In this document: piece by piece, positions 1 through 12,332 of the stretch
Numbering within the stretch: position 1 is the stretch's first letter
Layout of the letters: each line of letters opens with the position of its first letter
Assembly (NCBI RefSeq): GCF_026151205.1
Contig: NC_087081.1
Span: 2,919,246 to 2,983,245 of the forward strand
Direction of reading: 5' to 3'
Source: Bolinopsis microptera
Taxonomy: Eukaryota > Ctenophora > Tentaculata > Lobata > Bolinopsidae
Length of the DNA: 64,000 bases
Notes under the pieces: model-generated
The model's database searches: none
Told to the model about the DNA's origin: nothing
Seen by the model: only the letters and a program-made list of their open reading frames with translations
Translations under genes and position numbers: made by a program

Positions 1-2997
1 TAATAAGGCAAACGTTCTGTTTTCGAAAGATTTCACCCCCGCTAATATCGTAAGTAAATCAACTTAATGATAAGTAAATCGAATAAATTTAATAAAGTAA
101 ATTCGGTCAAAGGTTATGTAGATTAAATTCCCGATAAAAACCCACAAAAAGCAATATCGCAGACGACCAATTAGACAGCCTCCGATCATATACACCAACT
201 AAAAGATATTCAGAGAGTTCAGTAATGATAACACTTAACAAAAGGAACAAAAAGAGCAGAGTCAGACAGCACTTAGAAAACAAAGCTAACGACCAGTGAG
301 GAGGGTACAGCGATGTAACGTATGGAGGAAGCGTCGGGTTAGTCTATATCTGATATTTAAAGATGTATCATTGTGTTTAGTATCTGATTTGTAGTGAGTT
401 TAAGAGCTTATTTTGAAGCTTGTTTCGTCCCAAGAGTGATATTGAAGACGGCAAATACTGAATGATTATATCAGAGAAGGGTGAAATACGTGTGAAAATA
501 CGTGAGCTATGGATAGCACATTGCAATTATCAAGGGTAAAAGTATAATTTGATGAGCAGACGGAGAATAGACATGGTATGATACAGAGTGCGTCTGTAAG
601 TCTATAACAAGCGGCAATATGGTGAAGCCAAAGAGACGAATAAAACGTTCAATATACAAATCACAAAATGTTAACCGATCTAAAGTTAAATGAACAAGAC
701 ATTTTACCTGCATGTTAAAAGAGAGGTTATGCCCAGTCGCGAAATTATGTAATTTACGGACCCAAAAGACGCAGCTCTAAAGATTCAAGGCTTGAAACCT
801 GTTTTTAAATACTTTTTAATAGTTTCAAAATTTCTGTATGGCAGGTAATATTTTAACGTCTCAATATGATGTGTTAAATACGATTATTTTGTTATCCTAA
901 AATATGCTGTAGAGTCGTAAAAGTAAGATAATTACAAAGCAAGGGCCCAGGAGAACTAGCTGTCAACATTAACAGACGGCACTGCTGCAGTAACAGCAAA
1001 AATCAATTGTATTCAATTTCTGAAGAACCGCTCGTAACACTATCCTCAGAAACTTTAACACAAAAATTTAAAAATTTCGTCAAAAAAATGTACAGTTAAA
1101 AAGTGACCCACTCAAATAAAACAGCGACACGATGTGGTCACACAGATGCGGCAGCGACAAGGAATATATCAATACAACAACTGTCTCTCGTCTCATACTA
1201 ACATGCAAGCTTGTAGATTGTCACTAGTACTACGTTCTAAGGCTCAACTGAAGTAGTGTTGAAGTAGAAGCACGATCAGGGGAATTGCATGTGTGGGCGA
1301 GGACTTGTGATGAGGTTATTTGAGAATTAGCATTTTTATATTTTTATAGAGCTCAGCGGTTAAAACTGAATACTGTAGCAGGCTTGGCAATAAGATGTTA
1401 CATATACTATTGTTAAGTCGTATAGGTCGTAGTTCAAGTTAGTTTTGTCAAAGTGTGAGTCCTCCCGTAATGTTCTAGGGTCCCCCATAAAGTTTGAAGC
1501 AAAATATCAATATTCAACTAAGGTATAGGACGATATAATAATAATGATAATAATAACGGTTGCGAGACTGACAGCAACAGCTTGACTGATAATACCAATA
1601 ACCAATAATAATTATTATCATTATGACCACTATTCTAATCAGTTCCCAACGGTCGGCAGCAGCACTGATCTCATCTTAATGTTGAGATGAATTAAAATGA
1701 AGCACCAGGTACAGCTTGATGACAGACGATCACGTGATTATTTTGTATATTCTAGAAAGTGGTTCCTGACTTTTTGATAACGTTGGGTTTGGAAACATTA
1801 CCATCTAAAGTTGCAATCAGAGGCTTGATCTCAACTCATTACTGTAGCTACATCTCGATGTAATTGTAACTGTAAGGTGAGAGCAGCATGATCAATGACA
1901 AATCTACGGCATAGGCCTGTTATAAGTTACAAATTTAAATTCTGCGGAGATCAAGTTGTAATTAGTTAGGAAGGAGCGTGTAACATAGGAATTAAACAGG
2001 AATTAAAAAGGAATTCAACAGGAATTAAACATAAAACATAAGTGTCAGTGCCATTTGAGAATTAACGACATAGTTCTCAAACCATACAGCCAGTGTCAGC
2101 ATTTATATAGGCTGAGCCCTGAGATGATTGTTACCCTGCCTGGCCTACCTGTATTTTAATTGGCGCTATCAAACACTCAGTTACAATTTTTATCGAAGTA
2201 GTTATTAACAGTATACAGACTGATATCACCATTATTAATTACCCCAAATTGTTTTTCGCAAGTTGGCAGTTGATATTTTATTAGCAGAATTAGACAAAAT
2301 AACAGGTAGACAAATACCATCGGTGGTACTGGCCACTGGACACTGGACACTGGACACAGACATTCAATCAGTCATGCCATTAGTGTTATTGCTCAATTAC
2401 CCATTCAATACCATAATTGCCAGCAGATAATATCGATGTTAGCCATGATAATAACGATAGTAGTCCAAGCCAGACGAACATAACCATGATGATAATTTCC
2501 GAGGTTCAGGATAATTTCCGAGGTGAGACTATGTACGGAGCAGCTGAGACTGATAACAGGAGGCCGATAAGGGCGAGGAATGTGGCCCTGATAGATACTC
2601 TGGAGAGGAATGTGGAGTATAATTAGCATAATTAGCATAGTATGTAATTATCATATTACGTAATTATTATGTAATTACACAAGGGGCGAGGCATCACAAT
2701 TAACATATTAAGATCATATAGACGTTTAATTATCGTCTTATTTGAAGCCGATAGCCTTAGGTATACAAGTGATAAGTTGTAAAGTTGAGGGTGGGCCGCG
2801 AAACTGATCTTAAAATGAACGAAAGATGGAATGCCTAAATTAAGTAATGCGAAACGGAATGAAAACAGGCGCCCAAAATCCACAAAACTATTGAACTATG
2901 TCGACGAAAGAACCATCACTTGACTCACTTATTGAATGATGAATCAGAACAAAAACTACTCTCCAGCACACACTGACCTCCAAAAGAGCTGTATTGC
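1..2997. other. No gene recognised
   Basis: AT-rich sequence with short unrecognised frames only. It contains an ATAATAATGATAATAATAAC-type repeat and its inverted partner at 1535-1625, a lone ATCACGTGAT at 1729, GGAATTAAACA-type repeats at 1986-2030 and GGACACTGGACACTG-type repeats at 2336-2358. Confidence 0.6.
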
Positions 2998-3023
2998 AGT
3001 CACGTGACCACACCAACCAATCA
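2998..3023 (+). promoter_or_regulatory. E-box/CCAAT composite
   Basis: GTCACGTGACC at 3001 with CCAATCA at 3017, 16 bp start to start. Confidence 0.55.
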
Positions 3024-3606
3024 GGACACAAAAGGTAAGGACACCTCGACAGTCACTGTAAATGGTAATGCAATCCCGAGATGGCATCCAACATGTGAGC
3101 TCCGACTAAATCAGGGACTGCTTCCGACATTGTATTGGAGGAGGAGGAGGGATTCAAAGTAATAATGACTGAGGTCTTACGGAGCAGCTGCACTTCAACT
3201 AACGCATCAATAATTCATTATAACATACCTTGAGACCCCACATCCATCATCCATCAAAGACATCATTACGTTGCAGTGTAAAGATCAAATTCCCTTTTTT
3301 GGGGTCGTAATTTGGTGGAGATCCACCGAAAGATTGTATCAAATTTAATCAAAAAGAATCAACTTAATGATTTGGGCCCTGTAATTTAGTGTAATTACCT
3401 CTAGTAGGTAGATTTACAGCTATTAAGATTGTTTTGCTACTTAGACTGATATATAATGTCACGTAATCTTCCGAGTATTCAATAACACGGACAGAGGAAT
3501 AAGGAGACAAATAATAAAATGCCAAGAGGCAAATTAGGACAATTATTTAACAATCATTTAATGTATAATCATAAATACCCAGACGTTCACTTTAATCAGG
3601 CAGAAA

Positions 3607-3721
3607 GGCTACCGGACAACTGAACCCAATTTAGACAATTTAGTCATTTAGACTAACCCTAACCAATAAAGCTGATTGGTTAGTGGGAACTAGGTTCAAT
3701 TGGGTTCAGTTGTCGGTCACC
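3607..3721. mobile_element. 115-bp foldback (MITE-like) insertion flanked by a 23-bp direct repeat
   Basis: The ends are inverted repeats of about 24 bp (left GGCTACCGGACAACTGAACC; right arm ends GGTTCAGTTGTCGGTCACC). CGTTCACTTTAATCAGGCAG+AAA stands on both sides (3584-3606 and 3722-3744). The interior contains CTAACCCTAACC, two telomere-type repeats, and an inverted pair around ACCAAT/ATTGG. Confidence 0.75.
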
Positions 3722-3744
3722 CGTTCACTTTAATCAGGCAGAAA

Positions 3745-4472
3745 TTATAACGGGATTAAATAAAATCTTAAATCTTAAGAAAAGTGGGAATGTTGTGAAC
3801 TGTATTTTTAAACCTCCAGTAATTATTGAATGTTATAGGCAAACTTGTGAGAACTGTTGAAATTAACAAGCAACATTAGGAACGAATATTTAAGTTTTAA
3901 AACTGTTCCATTAACACTAGTATTATATGAGATGATTTAAGAAATGAAAACAATCCCGAAACTAGGTTAAACAAAGCCAGCATCCACTTACTAACAACTT
4001 AACAGACTCAAGATAACCAAAAAATTATCTTGAAAATGAAAATAAAATCTTTCAATTTTGACATGTAGAAACCAGATAAGACCCACCAGACTGCAACATT
4101 GTCCTACGACAATGAAACCCACAAGTGAACCGGATTCTAAATACAATTTAAACAGCCTCTGAGTGGCACTAAATGAATCTTCAATTTAAACAGTCACCAA
4201 CACTACAACATTGTTAGACTCCCGCCACAATTGCACGCAATTTACCCGCAGAATTCTTCTGTAACAAAATAACACGTCCAACAATCCGACATCATACTTT
4301 CATAGACCCGAAATGTTAAATAAAGGTCCTTTGTTATAGACCAGAATGGTAAATAAAGTCTAGTAACCCATGTGAGAAGTGGCTCAGTTTTATAACAATG
4401 TCTAAACAACTCTAACCTGTAAACTAACCATGCAAGGTTAACGATACTAACAACCCGTATCAATTTACATTT
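3745..4472. other. No gene recognised
   Basis: AT-rich sequence between the foldback element and the 17-bp array; nothing distinctive seen. Confidence 0.6.
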
Positions 4473-4826
4473 CACTACAATTTACATTTCACTACAATTT
4501 ACATTTCACTACAATTTACATTTCACTACAATTTACATTTCACTACAATTTACATTTCACTACAATTTACATTTCACTACAATTTACAAAGAAGATGCTG
4601 CTAATTTAGTATTTACATTTCACTACAATTTACATTTCACTACAATTTACATTTCACTACAATTTACATTTCACTACAATTTACAAAGAAGATGCTGCTA
4701 ATTTAGTATTTACATTTCACTACAATTTACTACAATTTACAAAGAAGATGCTGCTAATTTAGTATTTACATTTTACTACAATTTACTACAATTTACAAAG
4801 AAGATGCTGTTAATTTAGTATTTATT
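4473..4826. repeat. 17-bp tandem array with interspersed spacer
   Basis: Unit ACATTTCACTACAATTT, repeated in runs that are broken four times by a spacer ACAAAGAAGATGCTGCTAAT+TTAGTATTT. A GA-rich microsatellite follows at about 4833-4855. Confidence 0.97.
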
Positions 4827-4899
4827 ACTGCAGAGAGAGAGAGAGAAAGAGAGAGGCTTCACAACGTGTTAAGCCGCATTTAATTGCAATATATGACGG

Positions 4900-5600
4900 A
4901 GAAGAAGAAGGACACGGCACAGGACGTAACACCTTTACAGTACTACGCGGTGATGCTAATCATTGCTAGTCGTTTGGAAAAACACCTCATCAGATGAAAA
5001 ACGTACATTCATGAAATTCAAATAAGGATCGGTTTTCTGGAAGGGAGGAGCGGTACCTAGGCTTCTTAAGTGCATGATGGTGAAGCTAATTTATATGAGG
5101 GTTTGGGATTAGGATTGCTAGGTCGTTTGTAAGATATTGATATCTTCAACACGATCTCGTATTTATTAAGACGCGATTACGTCCTCATTTGAAAAACGCA
5201 TAACTAATGGCCTAACTCTATTAATTAAATACCAAGAATGCATTAGGTACCGGGGCTTGTTGACCACTCCTATAACTCTATAACTCTGCTGCTATAAAGA
5301 TATCTAGATGTGATGATGTCCCGATCACTGGAATTCAATAACTAGGTTCTTAAAGAGCATGGCGGTGTATAGCCGCATAGGATGGGTTTATAAGATTCTA
5401 TTAGCGGATGGTGCCGATAAACCGAGTTTTATGATATCTCTCGATGGAGCTAACAGTAATATCAGTGATTTCTGGAGAATACAGCTGAGTGTTTCCCCAA
5501 ACAGCTGCGTCCTGGAGAATACAGCACCTGTATTACAGCCGATAAGCCGGTGTTCCCCAAGGCCAAACAGCTGTGTTGAGTGTTGACCACTCCCTAGTCA
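4900..5600. repeat. Degenerate repeat region
   Basis: Loosely repeated words about 310 bp apart (TAGGCTTCTTAAGTGCATGA against TAGGTTCTTAAAGAGCATGG; GTTGACCACTCC at 5259 and 5581), plus local repeats of CTGGAGAATACAGC. A 75-codon frame at 5359-5586 has no recognisable domain. Confidence 0.5.
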
Positions 5601-6313
5601 CTGCATGTATTAAGATACGTAAAATACCGAATAGCCGATAATGGAATTGTGTCAAACTACAGAAACCAGGATAAATTGAGATAAGAAAATCCGGAAAATG
5701 ACCTTACAATTAGTCCATAAAGTACAGACCCCAGTCTTAAAGTCTAGTCCTAATATAGGGGAGAGTGCACTAAACCTACCAGAACGAACAAAAAGTTAGA
5801 CTCAACCGAGAATAGGTACTGAAACTAGTGTTAGTCAATTAAGGGTTCTAAACTTGGTACAGGAGACCGAGCTGCCGTTAATATACCCACATTACCTGTC
5901 AATCACTGAGGTAAAGTGAGGTTAATTAACAACCATAGTAATTTGATATGAAGGAGGCAAGGTGAGGTCAAATGCCACAGCAACTTAACAATATCCAACT
6001 TAAACGGGCAAGGTGTTAGGCTGAAATGAATGGCCTTCCTTGACACTACATTCATTTTTCGCTTGATTACGCTTTGACGGTTTTAAGGTGATGATTTTGC
6101 ATTTATAGTGCTTCATGTAAGAAAAGGAACAGGCTTGGTGCATGGCACTGTCGAATACGATAAAAACCTTGCTAATATTCATTACTCATTGTTCACAAAT
6201 GAATTATGTATGGCAAAATGTCTCAGACGGTTATTAGCGCATGTCGAGTAGGTGTAAAGTTTCAAAAATGATTATAAAACATTTTTCTAAAACATTTTGC
6301 CGCTTATTAAACG

Positions 6314-6415
6314 TCCAGACGAAATAAACTCACACATTTTCATCAGATGCTCCATTTAAAGTCCTGATATTGACGAAATAAACTCTGAAATTTTCATAAG
6401 ATGCTCCATTTAAAG
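6314..6415. repeat. Direct duplication of about 55 bp
   Basis: GACGAAATAAACTC and AGATGCTCCATTTAAAG occur twice, just left of the hAT-like element. Confidence 0.85.
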
Positions 6416-6433
6416 ACTGATACTAGGTAATAT

Positions 6434-7718
6434 TAGGCTATCCATTATCGGTATGAAATCTTTTATCTAGATAAACAGATAAAGATTTAGGTTTTATCTA
6501 GATAAAACCGATAAAACCGATAATTTTTATGCTGAAGGCCAAAGCCAAAATGTTTTCCAAATTTCGCAAAAACTAATTGTCGACCTTTATTACTGTTTAC
6601 CAGTAATCTTTCTAAAGTACCACTTCCTTTCTTTTGAAAATATTAGAGCATCAGTTTTCTTCTCCGGGGAGCATAAGTGCACCAGTTTTCTTCAAAACAG
6701 TAGACAAACGGTTTTCTTCTCCTAAGAACAGTAGTGTACCAGTTCTCTTCAAAACAGTAAACAGACGGTTTCCTTCTCCTGAGAACAGTAACGCAGTAGT
6801 TCTCTTCAAAACAGTAGACCCCACTGGTTTTCTTCTCCTGAGAACAGTAACGCACTAGTAGTTCTCTTCAAAACAGTAGACCACCGTTTTTCTTCTCCTG
6901 AGAACAGTAACGCAATAGTTCTCTTCAAAACAGTAGACAGACGGTTTCCTTCTCCTGAGAACAGTAACGCAGTAGTTCTCTTCAAAACAGTAGACCAAGG
7001 GTTTCCTTCTCCTGAGAACAGTAGTGTACCAGTTCTCTTCAAAAACAGTAAACCACTGGTTTCCTTCTCCTGAGAACAGTAGTGTACTAGTTCTCTTCAA
7101 AACAGTAGACCAAGGGTTTCCTTCTCCTGAGAACAGTAGTGCACCAAATACCAAATCTCCTCGAAACAGTAAAGCATTTAAAGTGATTCAGTGAACCGTT
7201 TTCTTATCCTGTTGATAACTTGGAGCAACAGATTCCTTCTCCTGAAGACAATGTTTCACGCCCAGAACACTTACGGAATTCAATTGAGTGCCCTGCCGGT
7301 ATTTTTGACTCTTGTTAACAGTAACATGCTCGTTCCCGTCTCCAGAATGATTATAAGGTAAAACGCCAGCACCTCAATACAAGAGAACAATGTCAATAAC
7401 CTTCTCTGGATTTCAACAGTTCATACAGTTCTACAGTTCCATAGGTATACAAATGTAAATAAACCTCTTAAGCTCACATCTAAGTAAACTACCTCTTCTA
7501 TTATACTAGAAGACGTTTGGGACTGTTTCTTGGATTGCTTGGGAAGGCAAAAACACTAATATTTCTTTACAATTGTACGGTATTGTGGCAGTATTTTCGG
7601 TAATATCTAGTGAATTTTTATACCGATAAAAATATGTTTTATCTAGATAAACAGATAACTTTTTTTAACGAATTATCGGAGATAATTATCGGTTACGATT
7701 ATCGGAGTGGATAGCCTA
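6434..7718. mobile_element. Non-autonomous hAT-like DNA transposon with 8-bp target duplication
   Basis: The element begins TAGGCTATCC and ends with its exact complement GGATAGCCTA. Both sides are flanked by GGTAATAT (6426-6433 and 7719-7726), an 8-bp target duplication as made by hAT transposases. Subterminal regions on both sides are rich in TTATCGG/CGATAA and share TTTTATCTAGATAAACAGAT in direct orientation. The interior holds a 57-bp minisatellite and no transposase. The terminal sequence was not matched to a named family. Confidence 0.85.
6640..7170. repeat. 57-bp minisatellite inside the hAT-like element
   Basis: About nine copies of a unit containing GTTCTCTTCAAAACAGTAGA and CTTCTCCTGAGAACAGTA. 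Starts of GTTCTCTTC fall at 6742, 6799, 6861, 6918, 6975, 7032 and 7090, mostly 57 bp apart. Because 57 is divisible by three, minus-strand frames stay open with 19-residue repeats; I regard these as a by-product of the period and not as genes. Confidence 0.9.
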
Positions 7719-7726
7719 GGTAATAT

Positions 7727-9187
7727 CAGTATTTTACAAACTCAAATCTGTTGGTGGCAAGGCACAGCTGTCATGAGGGTTACAAAAGAAAGCCGTGTTA
7801 GGAGATTGTCTGGAAATAAACTGATAAGTCAGTACTGCCGCTCTGAACACAATAGCACAATATAACGCAGTATATTCGTTATCTGCTAAAACCTGAGCAA
7901 CAATGGCATGATGTGATGCTGGAGAAATGTCAGGGGATTGGCAATTGGCATTTGTCGGAAAATGGCACATGAAAATGATGTGGCACATGATATCATCATT
8001 TTATACCGACTCGACATAAAGCGATGACATAATATGCCGACCATTGTCTCCGTTTGATGTTTATTAATATTATGGTATGTGAACATTTTGAGCGTTTCGT
8101 AAGAGATGACTCTTATGACAAATTTTTCGGGACACAAAGGCCAAAAAAGAGACTTCCCTTGTCATTTTCTGACGGCCAAACCCAATGAAAACAGCGCTCA
8201 AGAGACAAATCATAGACAACGAATAATCCTAAAGATGGTCTGATTATTACAACACAAACACAAATAGAAATTAAATATTTTTCAAGAGTCCACTAATATT
8301 CATCTATCTTTATTTACACAATGATTTCAATCCATTCGTCAGTCCACTGGAATCATGGCTTTTCAAAAAATAGTTTTTAAAATGAAAAAGGCTTTTCAAC
8401 CCTGTCTTAAAAAACATTCTCAAACTCTAGAAAAGAAGGCGCTGTCGAGATCAACTGGTTCCCCGATGCGTGCCTTTAACAAAATTGACGCGCACTGAGA
8501 ATATCAGAAAGAGCAGCGGATAATTAACTTTTACAGCAGTTAGTTTAGGCTGGAACAAAGTAATTCACCTTTATTTGAAGTTATTTTATTTCGGTCACCA
8601 TGCAGCCTGTATTAATTATTAAAGTTATACAGGCCATGGTAAATTTCGTAAGTAAATTAATAATATTGATAAAACATTTGTGCTGAGTAAGAAAGAAAGT
8701 ACTGATGTCAGTAAATATTTTTAATTGTATACTGGAGGACTTTAAAAATTGTTAACGAAGTTCTCGCTAATTTTCATGTCGCGCTTAATGACTACCATTC
8801 GCATTTTGTCTTCTAGATAATTACTTTTTAAAGACGCGTCCCTGCATTCTTGAAATAACAACTTCATAAATTATAGAGTCTGACTCTATTACATTCATGA
8901 GAAAAAAAGTGAAATCAACGAGGTCGCAAGAAGCACACTGTACAGCTTGTGCATTAAACCACAGATGGAGTTCGTCAGAAATCAGCAGAGAATGGCAACT
9001 GTATTTACGAAACTTGCAAAATCTATTGTAATAAACAATATCTCACAATTTGAAGAAATTCTGCTATTATCCCAAGAGTATCTCTCTAATAGAAACTCCT
9101 CAAGTTTCAATATCTTATAAAACAAATAGCAAGCAAGATTAACCTCAGCACGATCCGGGAACCACCTCAGACCAGTTTGAGCAACTG
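7727..9187. other. No gene recognised
   Basis: Only short frames without domains. No repeats or splice-supported exons were seen. Confidence 0.6.
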
Positions 9188-9260
9188 ATCACGTGACAAG
9201 AAGGAACCAATCACAGTGGAGGTAACTGAAGTGAAGACCAATAGCAACTGTCCCAGGACA
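9188..9260 (+). promoter_or_regulatory. E-box/CCAAT cassette
   Basis: CACGTG at 9190, CCAATCA at 9207 (17 bp), another CCAAT near 9238, then TGTCCCAGGAC at about 9249. The whole order is repeated in the cassette at 9726-9805. Confidence 0.6.
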
Positions 9261-9680
9261 AGATACAACCAAGATATAACCTCAGTGCAGCTTTAAACAT
9301 AGCGAAACTGTAGCGCTTGAGACATGAGAAACGCTTCAAGTTGCAAGAAAGATACATGCCACAGGTCAATATTTTATTATTAGAGCTTCGCTCGAGGGTT
9401 ATACCGACAAATTTTCCAAAGATAATTGGATAAAAGTCGAACAAAACTCGAGTCCAAGATGGATGAAACTGAGAGTAAACGGTCAACTTGATACTATTAC
9501 TTATTACAAGAAATCTCCAAGAAACTGAAGACGTATATATTTCAATCTAGATATTGGAAATCCGATCGGACCCTTACGGAGCCATGTCCATCTGGTGCAT
9601 CTATAATACAGCTCGTCAAGTATAAAACTCTTCAAACACAAGCATAGAGTACTGTCTTACTTGTGCTTTACAGGGACTAG

Positions 9681-9805
9681 CCAATCTAGCTAGGTCTATT
9701 TGGTCACGTGCTTTGAACGACTGGTCACGTGACCAGAAAGAGCCAATCACAAGCAAGGAAATGGAGGAGACGGCCAATGGTAAGACAGAGAATTGTCCCA
9801 GGACT
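9681..9805 (+). promoter_or_regulatory. E-box/CCAAT cassette
   Basis: CCAATC 9681, CACGTG 9705 (24 bp), CACGTG 9726 (21 bp), CCAATCA 9743 (17 bp), CCAAT near 9773, TGTCCCAGGAC at about 9794. Confidence 0.6.
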
Positions 9806-10794
9806 CGATCGGAGAGCCATTAAAATTGTACTGATGGACCGGAGATTTAGGGACAAAACTAAACTGTAATCTGGAAATATCATAATATGATGAATTGATC
9901 AACTACGAATATATCAAATATATCAGATGGATTGTCAAAAATAGATGGACCAAAATGTAGGGTGGGGGCTGACACTTTAGAATTTGAGGTCAAAAGCTAC
10001 AATAAACTGAATTAAGGAGAGGTATAATAAAATAAACCGATCGAGGGATGGAAATCATCACTTCTGGCCACAAACCATTCGAGAAATAGACATTAGACAA
10101 GTTGACATGATTTGACATGTTATTTTACATATTTTGGAGTAATATAATTGGGTTTGCGGCAAATATACGACCAGACGTTCTGACGGTTTGAGCATAAAAA
10201 TTACAGACTTGAATTCAAAAAATTTCTACCAAATAGCGAGCAGAATATTTCAAGCAAAGGACTTATTATTTGTCGTCTGTTGATATGGATCTATCTGCAG
10301 GATAGAGCCTTGAATGAGAAACAACTCCTGAATTTTACCACCCCCACCCCCTCATGATTTAGTGGAAATCTTTACAGTGACTACACACGTTAAGAGAGTA
10401 TAAATGACAAATAGGCCGATTTAGCGACAAATTTCAAGAGAGTCGCACTGACCATGTATGTGATATGCTTTCTGCAAACATCCTGACAAATGTTAGCTAT
10501 GAATATTCGGCAGAATCCAGATAGCCCGACCCCTGTTCGCGAACAGGTGCCGAATATTTGATATAAGAGATTGTAAATCCAAGCCATGGTGTGGTGGAGG
10601 TTTAATCTCAGTCAACAGTCCACTGACGCCACAATAGTATAAATCTCCATTAAAGTGAGCGATGGGTAATGGCACTCTGGGTTGACAAATGAACACTATA
10701 CCCGGTAACGTTTTAACTTTTTAATGGATTGCGTACAAATACTTACAGTAAAGCAGGCGTCAAATTAAGGTGTTCACAGAGGGTTAAGGAGCAG
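9806..10794. other. No gene recognised
   Basis: AT-rich, with short minus-strand frames near 10390-10696 that lack a convincing domain. Confidence 0.55.
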
Positions 10795-10867
10795 CCAATC
10801 AAACTTGAGAATTTGGTCACTTGTCAAATAAACGAACCAATGAGAGGCTTGAGAAGTAGCACGTGAT
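10795..10867 (+). promoter_or_regulatory. Alternating CCAAT/E-box cluster
   Basis: CCAATCA 10795, CACTTG (decayed site) 10818, CCAATGA 10837, CACGTG 10860: spacings 23, 19, 23. The last 35 bp closely resemble 45224-45255. Confidence 0.65.
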
Positions 10868-12147
10868 CCGTAGCGGGGGTTTATTGTTTAAGAGGAAGGG
10901 ATCGCTTATCTTACTTTACCTTTGAGCGGTATAACTTTCATGTTACAGTAATGTGAAGATTGTGATTGAGTGGTTTAAACTTAAACGAATTCTGAGAGAG
11001 TTATAAATGTAAACCAGATGATTTGCTTATCTTAATGAATTCACTGAAAAGTTAAACAGTTAAACAGTTGGAGCAGATCAATTTCAAACAGAATACTGCT
11101 GTGATGGGGTACAAGTTGATAGATTCACGTCAGATTTAACGTTACTGAAGTTAAATTCAACGACCAATAAGAAAATCAAGTTAAAGTGGTGAAGGATAAA
11201 CTACTACGATGGTTTACCAGATCGCAACAAAAATTAGCGCCGACAAGTATAACAGAATGAACACCAAGACAATTTCTGGTGGTATGGCTTCAAGAAATAC
11301 TGGTTGAGGAAGTGGTTTCAAGTATACTTGATTACAACCAAATTATTTGGTACTGGTAGTGAGAATTGCTGCTCGACGATTCCTAATAATTTGGTTATTC
11401 TGCCGCAACATTGGAAAGTATCCTGAAATCCGCTAATTATTTGGTCACTATGCGTCAATATTGAGACAAATCCTTGTTCTGCTACACATCAATTAGTCTC
11501 CTATCGACTTGAACGATAGAGGATCGCTTTTATCATGCAATCACGTGGTCAATAAACCTGAGACAACCCTCAACCACACCCGATGAAATCTGAAAACCTT
11601 TAAAATGTCAACAAAATTGCTTTCAGAGCTCGAAATATAAAGGTCAGATTCTTGCACCCTTGGGATAGAAGGCGGACATTTATAAGGTTTGGGATATTTG
11701 AAGGGGAGGTATGTACGGATCTCCAACTATGCAGGACTTTCCTAGGGTGAAATGGAGTAAAACAAAAAAAAACACGTGCTATCTGCCGTGCTATCTTATT
11801 GATTTGGAGACAGAAGAGATCTACTGCAATCTATAAATGAAGCCAAGCAATCAAATTTTGCAAGTGGTACCTCGTGCCGAGTACATACCTATAAAACAGA
11901 GGATCAACTACAGGTGGCAGGACAACAAAAGGGCCTGCTTCAAGCTACACTCTATCCACAACCAGTAATAAATTAACATGATCAGGAGGGAGTCCTGTAG
12001 TGATAACGCATCATCACCGCACTAAACAATAAACATACGTTAAAAAGAGAAGCGTTCAAGCGAAACAAATCAGGGAATTAAGGGGTTGCACTGCTTCATT
12101 GATTGCTCCACTGTCATATTATGGTGAAATACGAAACAATCACAATC
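10868..12147. other. No gene recognised
   Basis: Single CACGTG hexamers at 11542 and 11773; otherwise nothing distinctive. Confidence 0.55.
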
Positions 12148-12218
12148 CATGTGATTAAAGGAAACGCTGTGATTGGTTTATCCAAATAGCACGTGATAGA
12201 AGGAAACAATCTGATTGG
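12148..12218 (-). promoter_or_regulatory. Alternating CCAAT/E-box cluster, minus orientation
   Basis: Read on the minus strand: CCAATCA from 12218, CACGTG from 12195, CCAATCA from 12176, CACATG from 12153: spacings 23, 19, 23, the same geometry as the plus-strand clusters. Two more CACGTG sites lie at 12299 and 12327. Confidence 0.65.
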
Positions 12219-12332
12219 TCACCCCTGGCGCACGGTCCGTGCTTACCTTGTTATTAACTGGAACATTTTCAAACCACATAAGTAGTACACGGGACGCGCA
12301 CGTGTTTATATTAGATGTATGAAGTGCACGTG

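Noticed and set aside
3061-3178. Short minus-strand open stretch after a CAG near 3170
   Set aside because: No pyrimidine tract before the CAG, no Ig or fibronectin landmarks, and a stop soon after.
4473-4826. Regular spacers considered as a CRISPR-like array
   Set aside because: Spacers are identical to each other and the repeat is a plain 17-bp tandem unit in animal DNA.
6643-7154. Several overlapping minus-strand frames with 19-residue repeats
   Set aside because: By-products of the 57-bp period within the hAT-like element; the frame is broken by a single-base difference in one unit.
10493-10696. Minus-strand stretch NGDLYYCGVSGLLTEIK resembling an Ig second half
   Set aside because: No convincing donor, and the acceptor phase does not join exon 11; likely chance.
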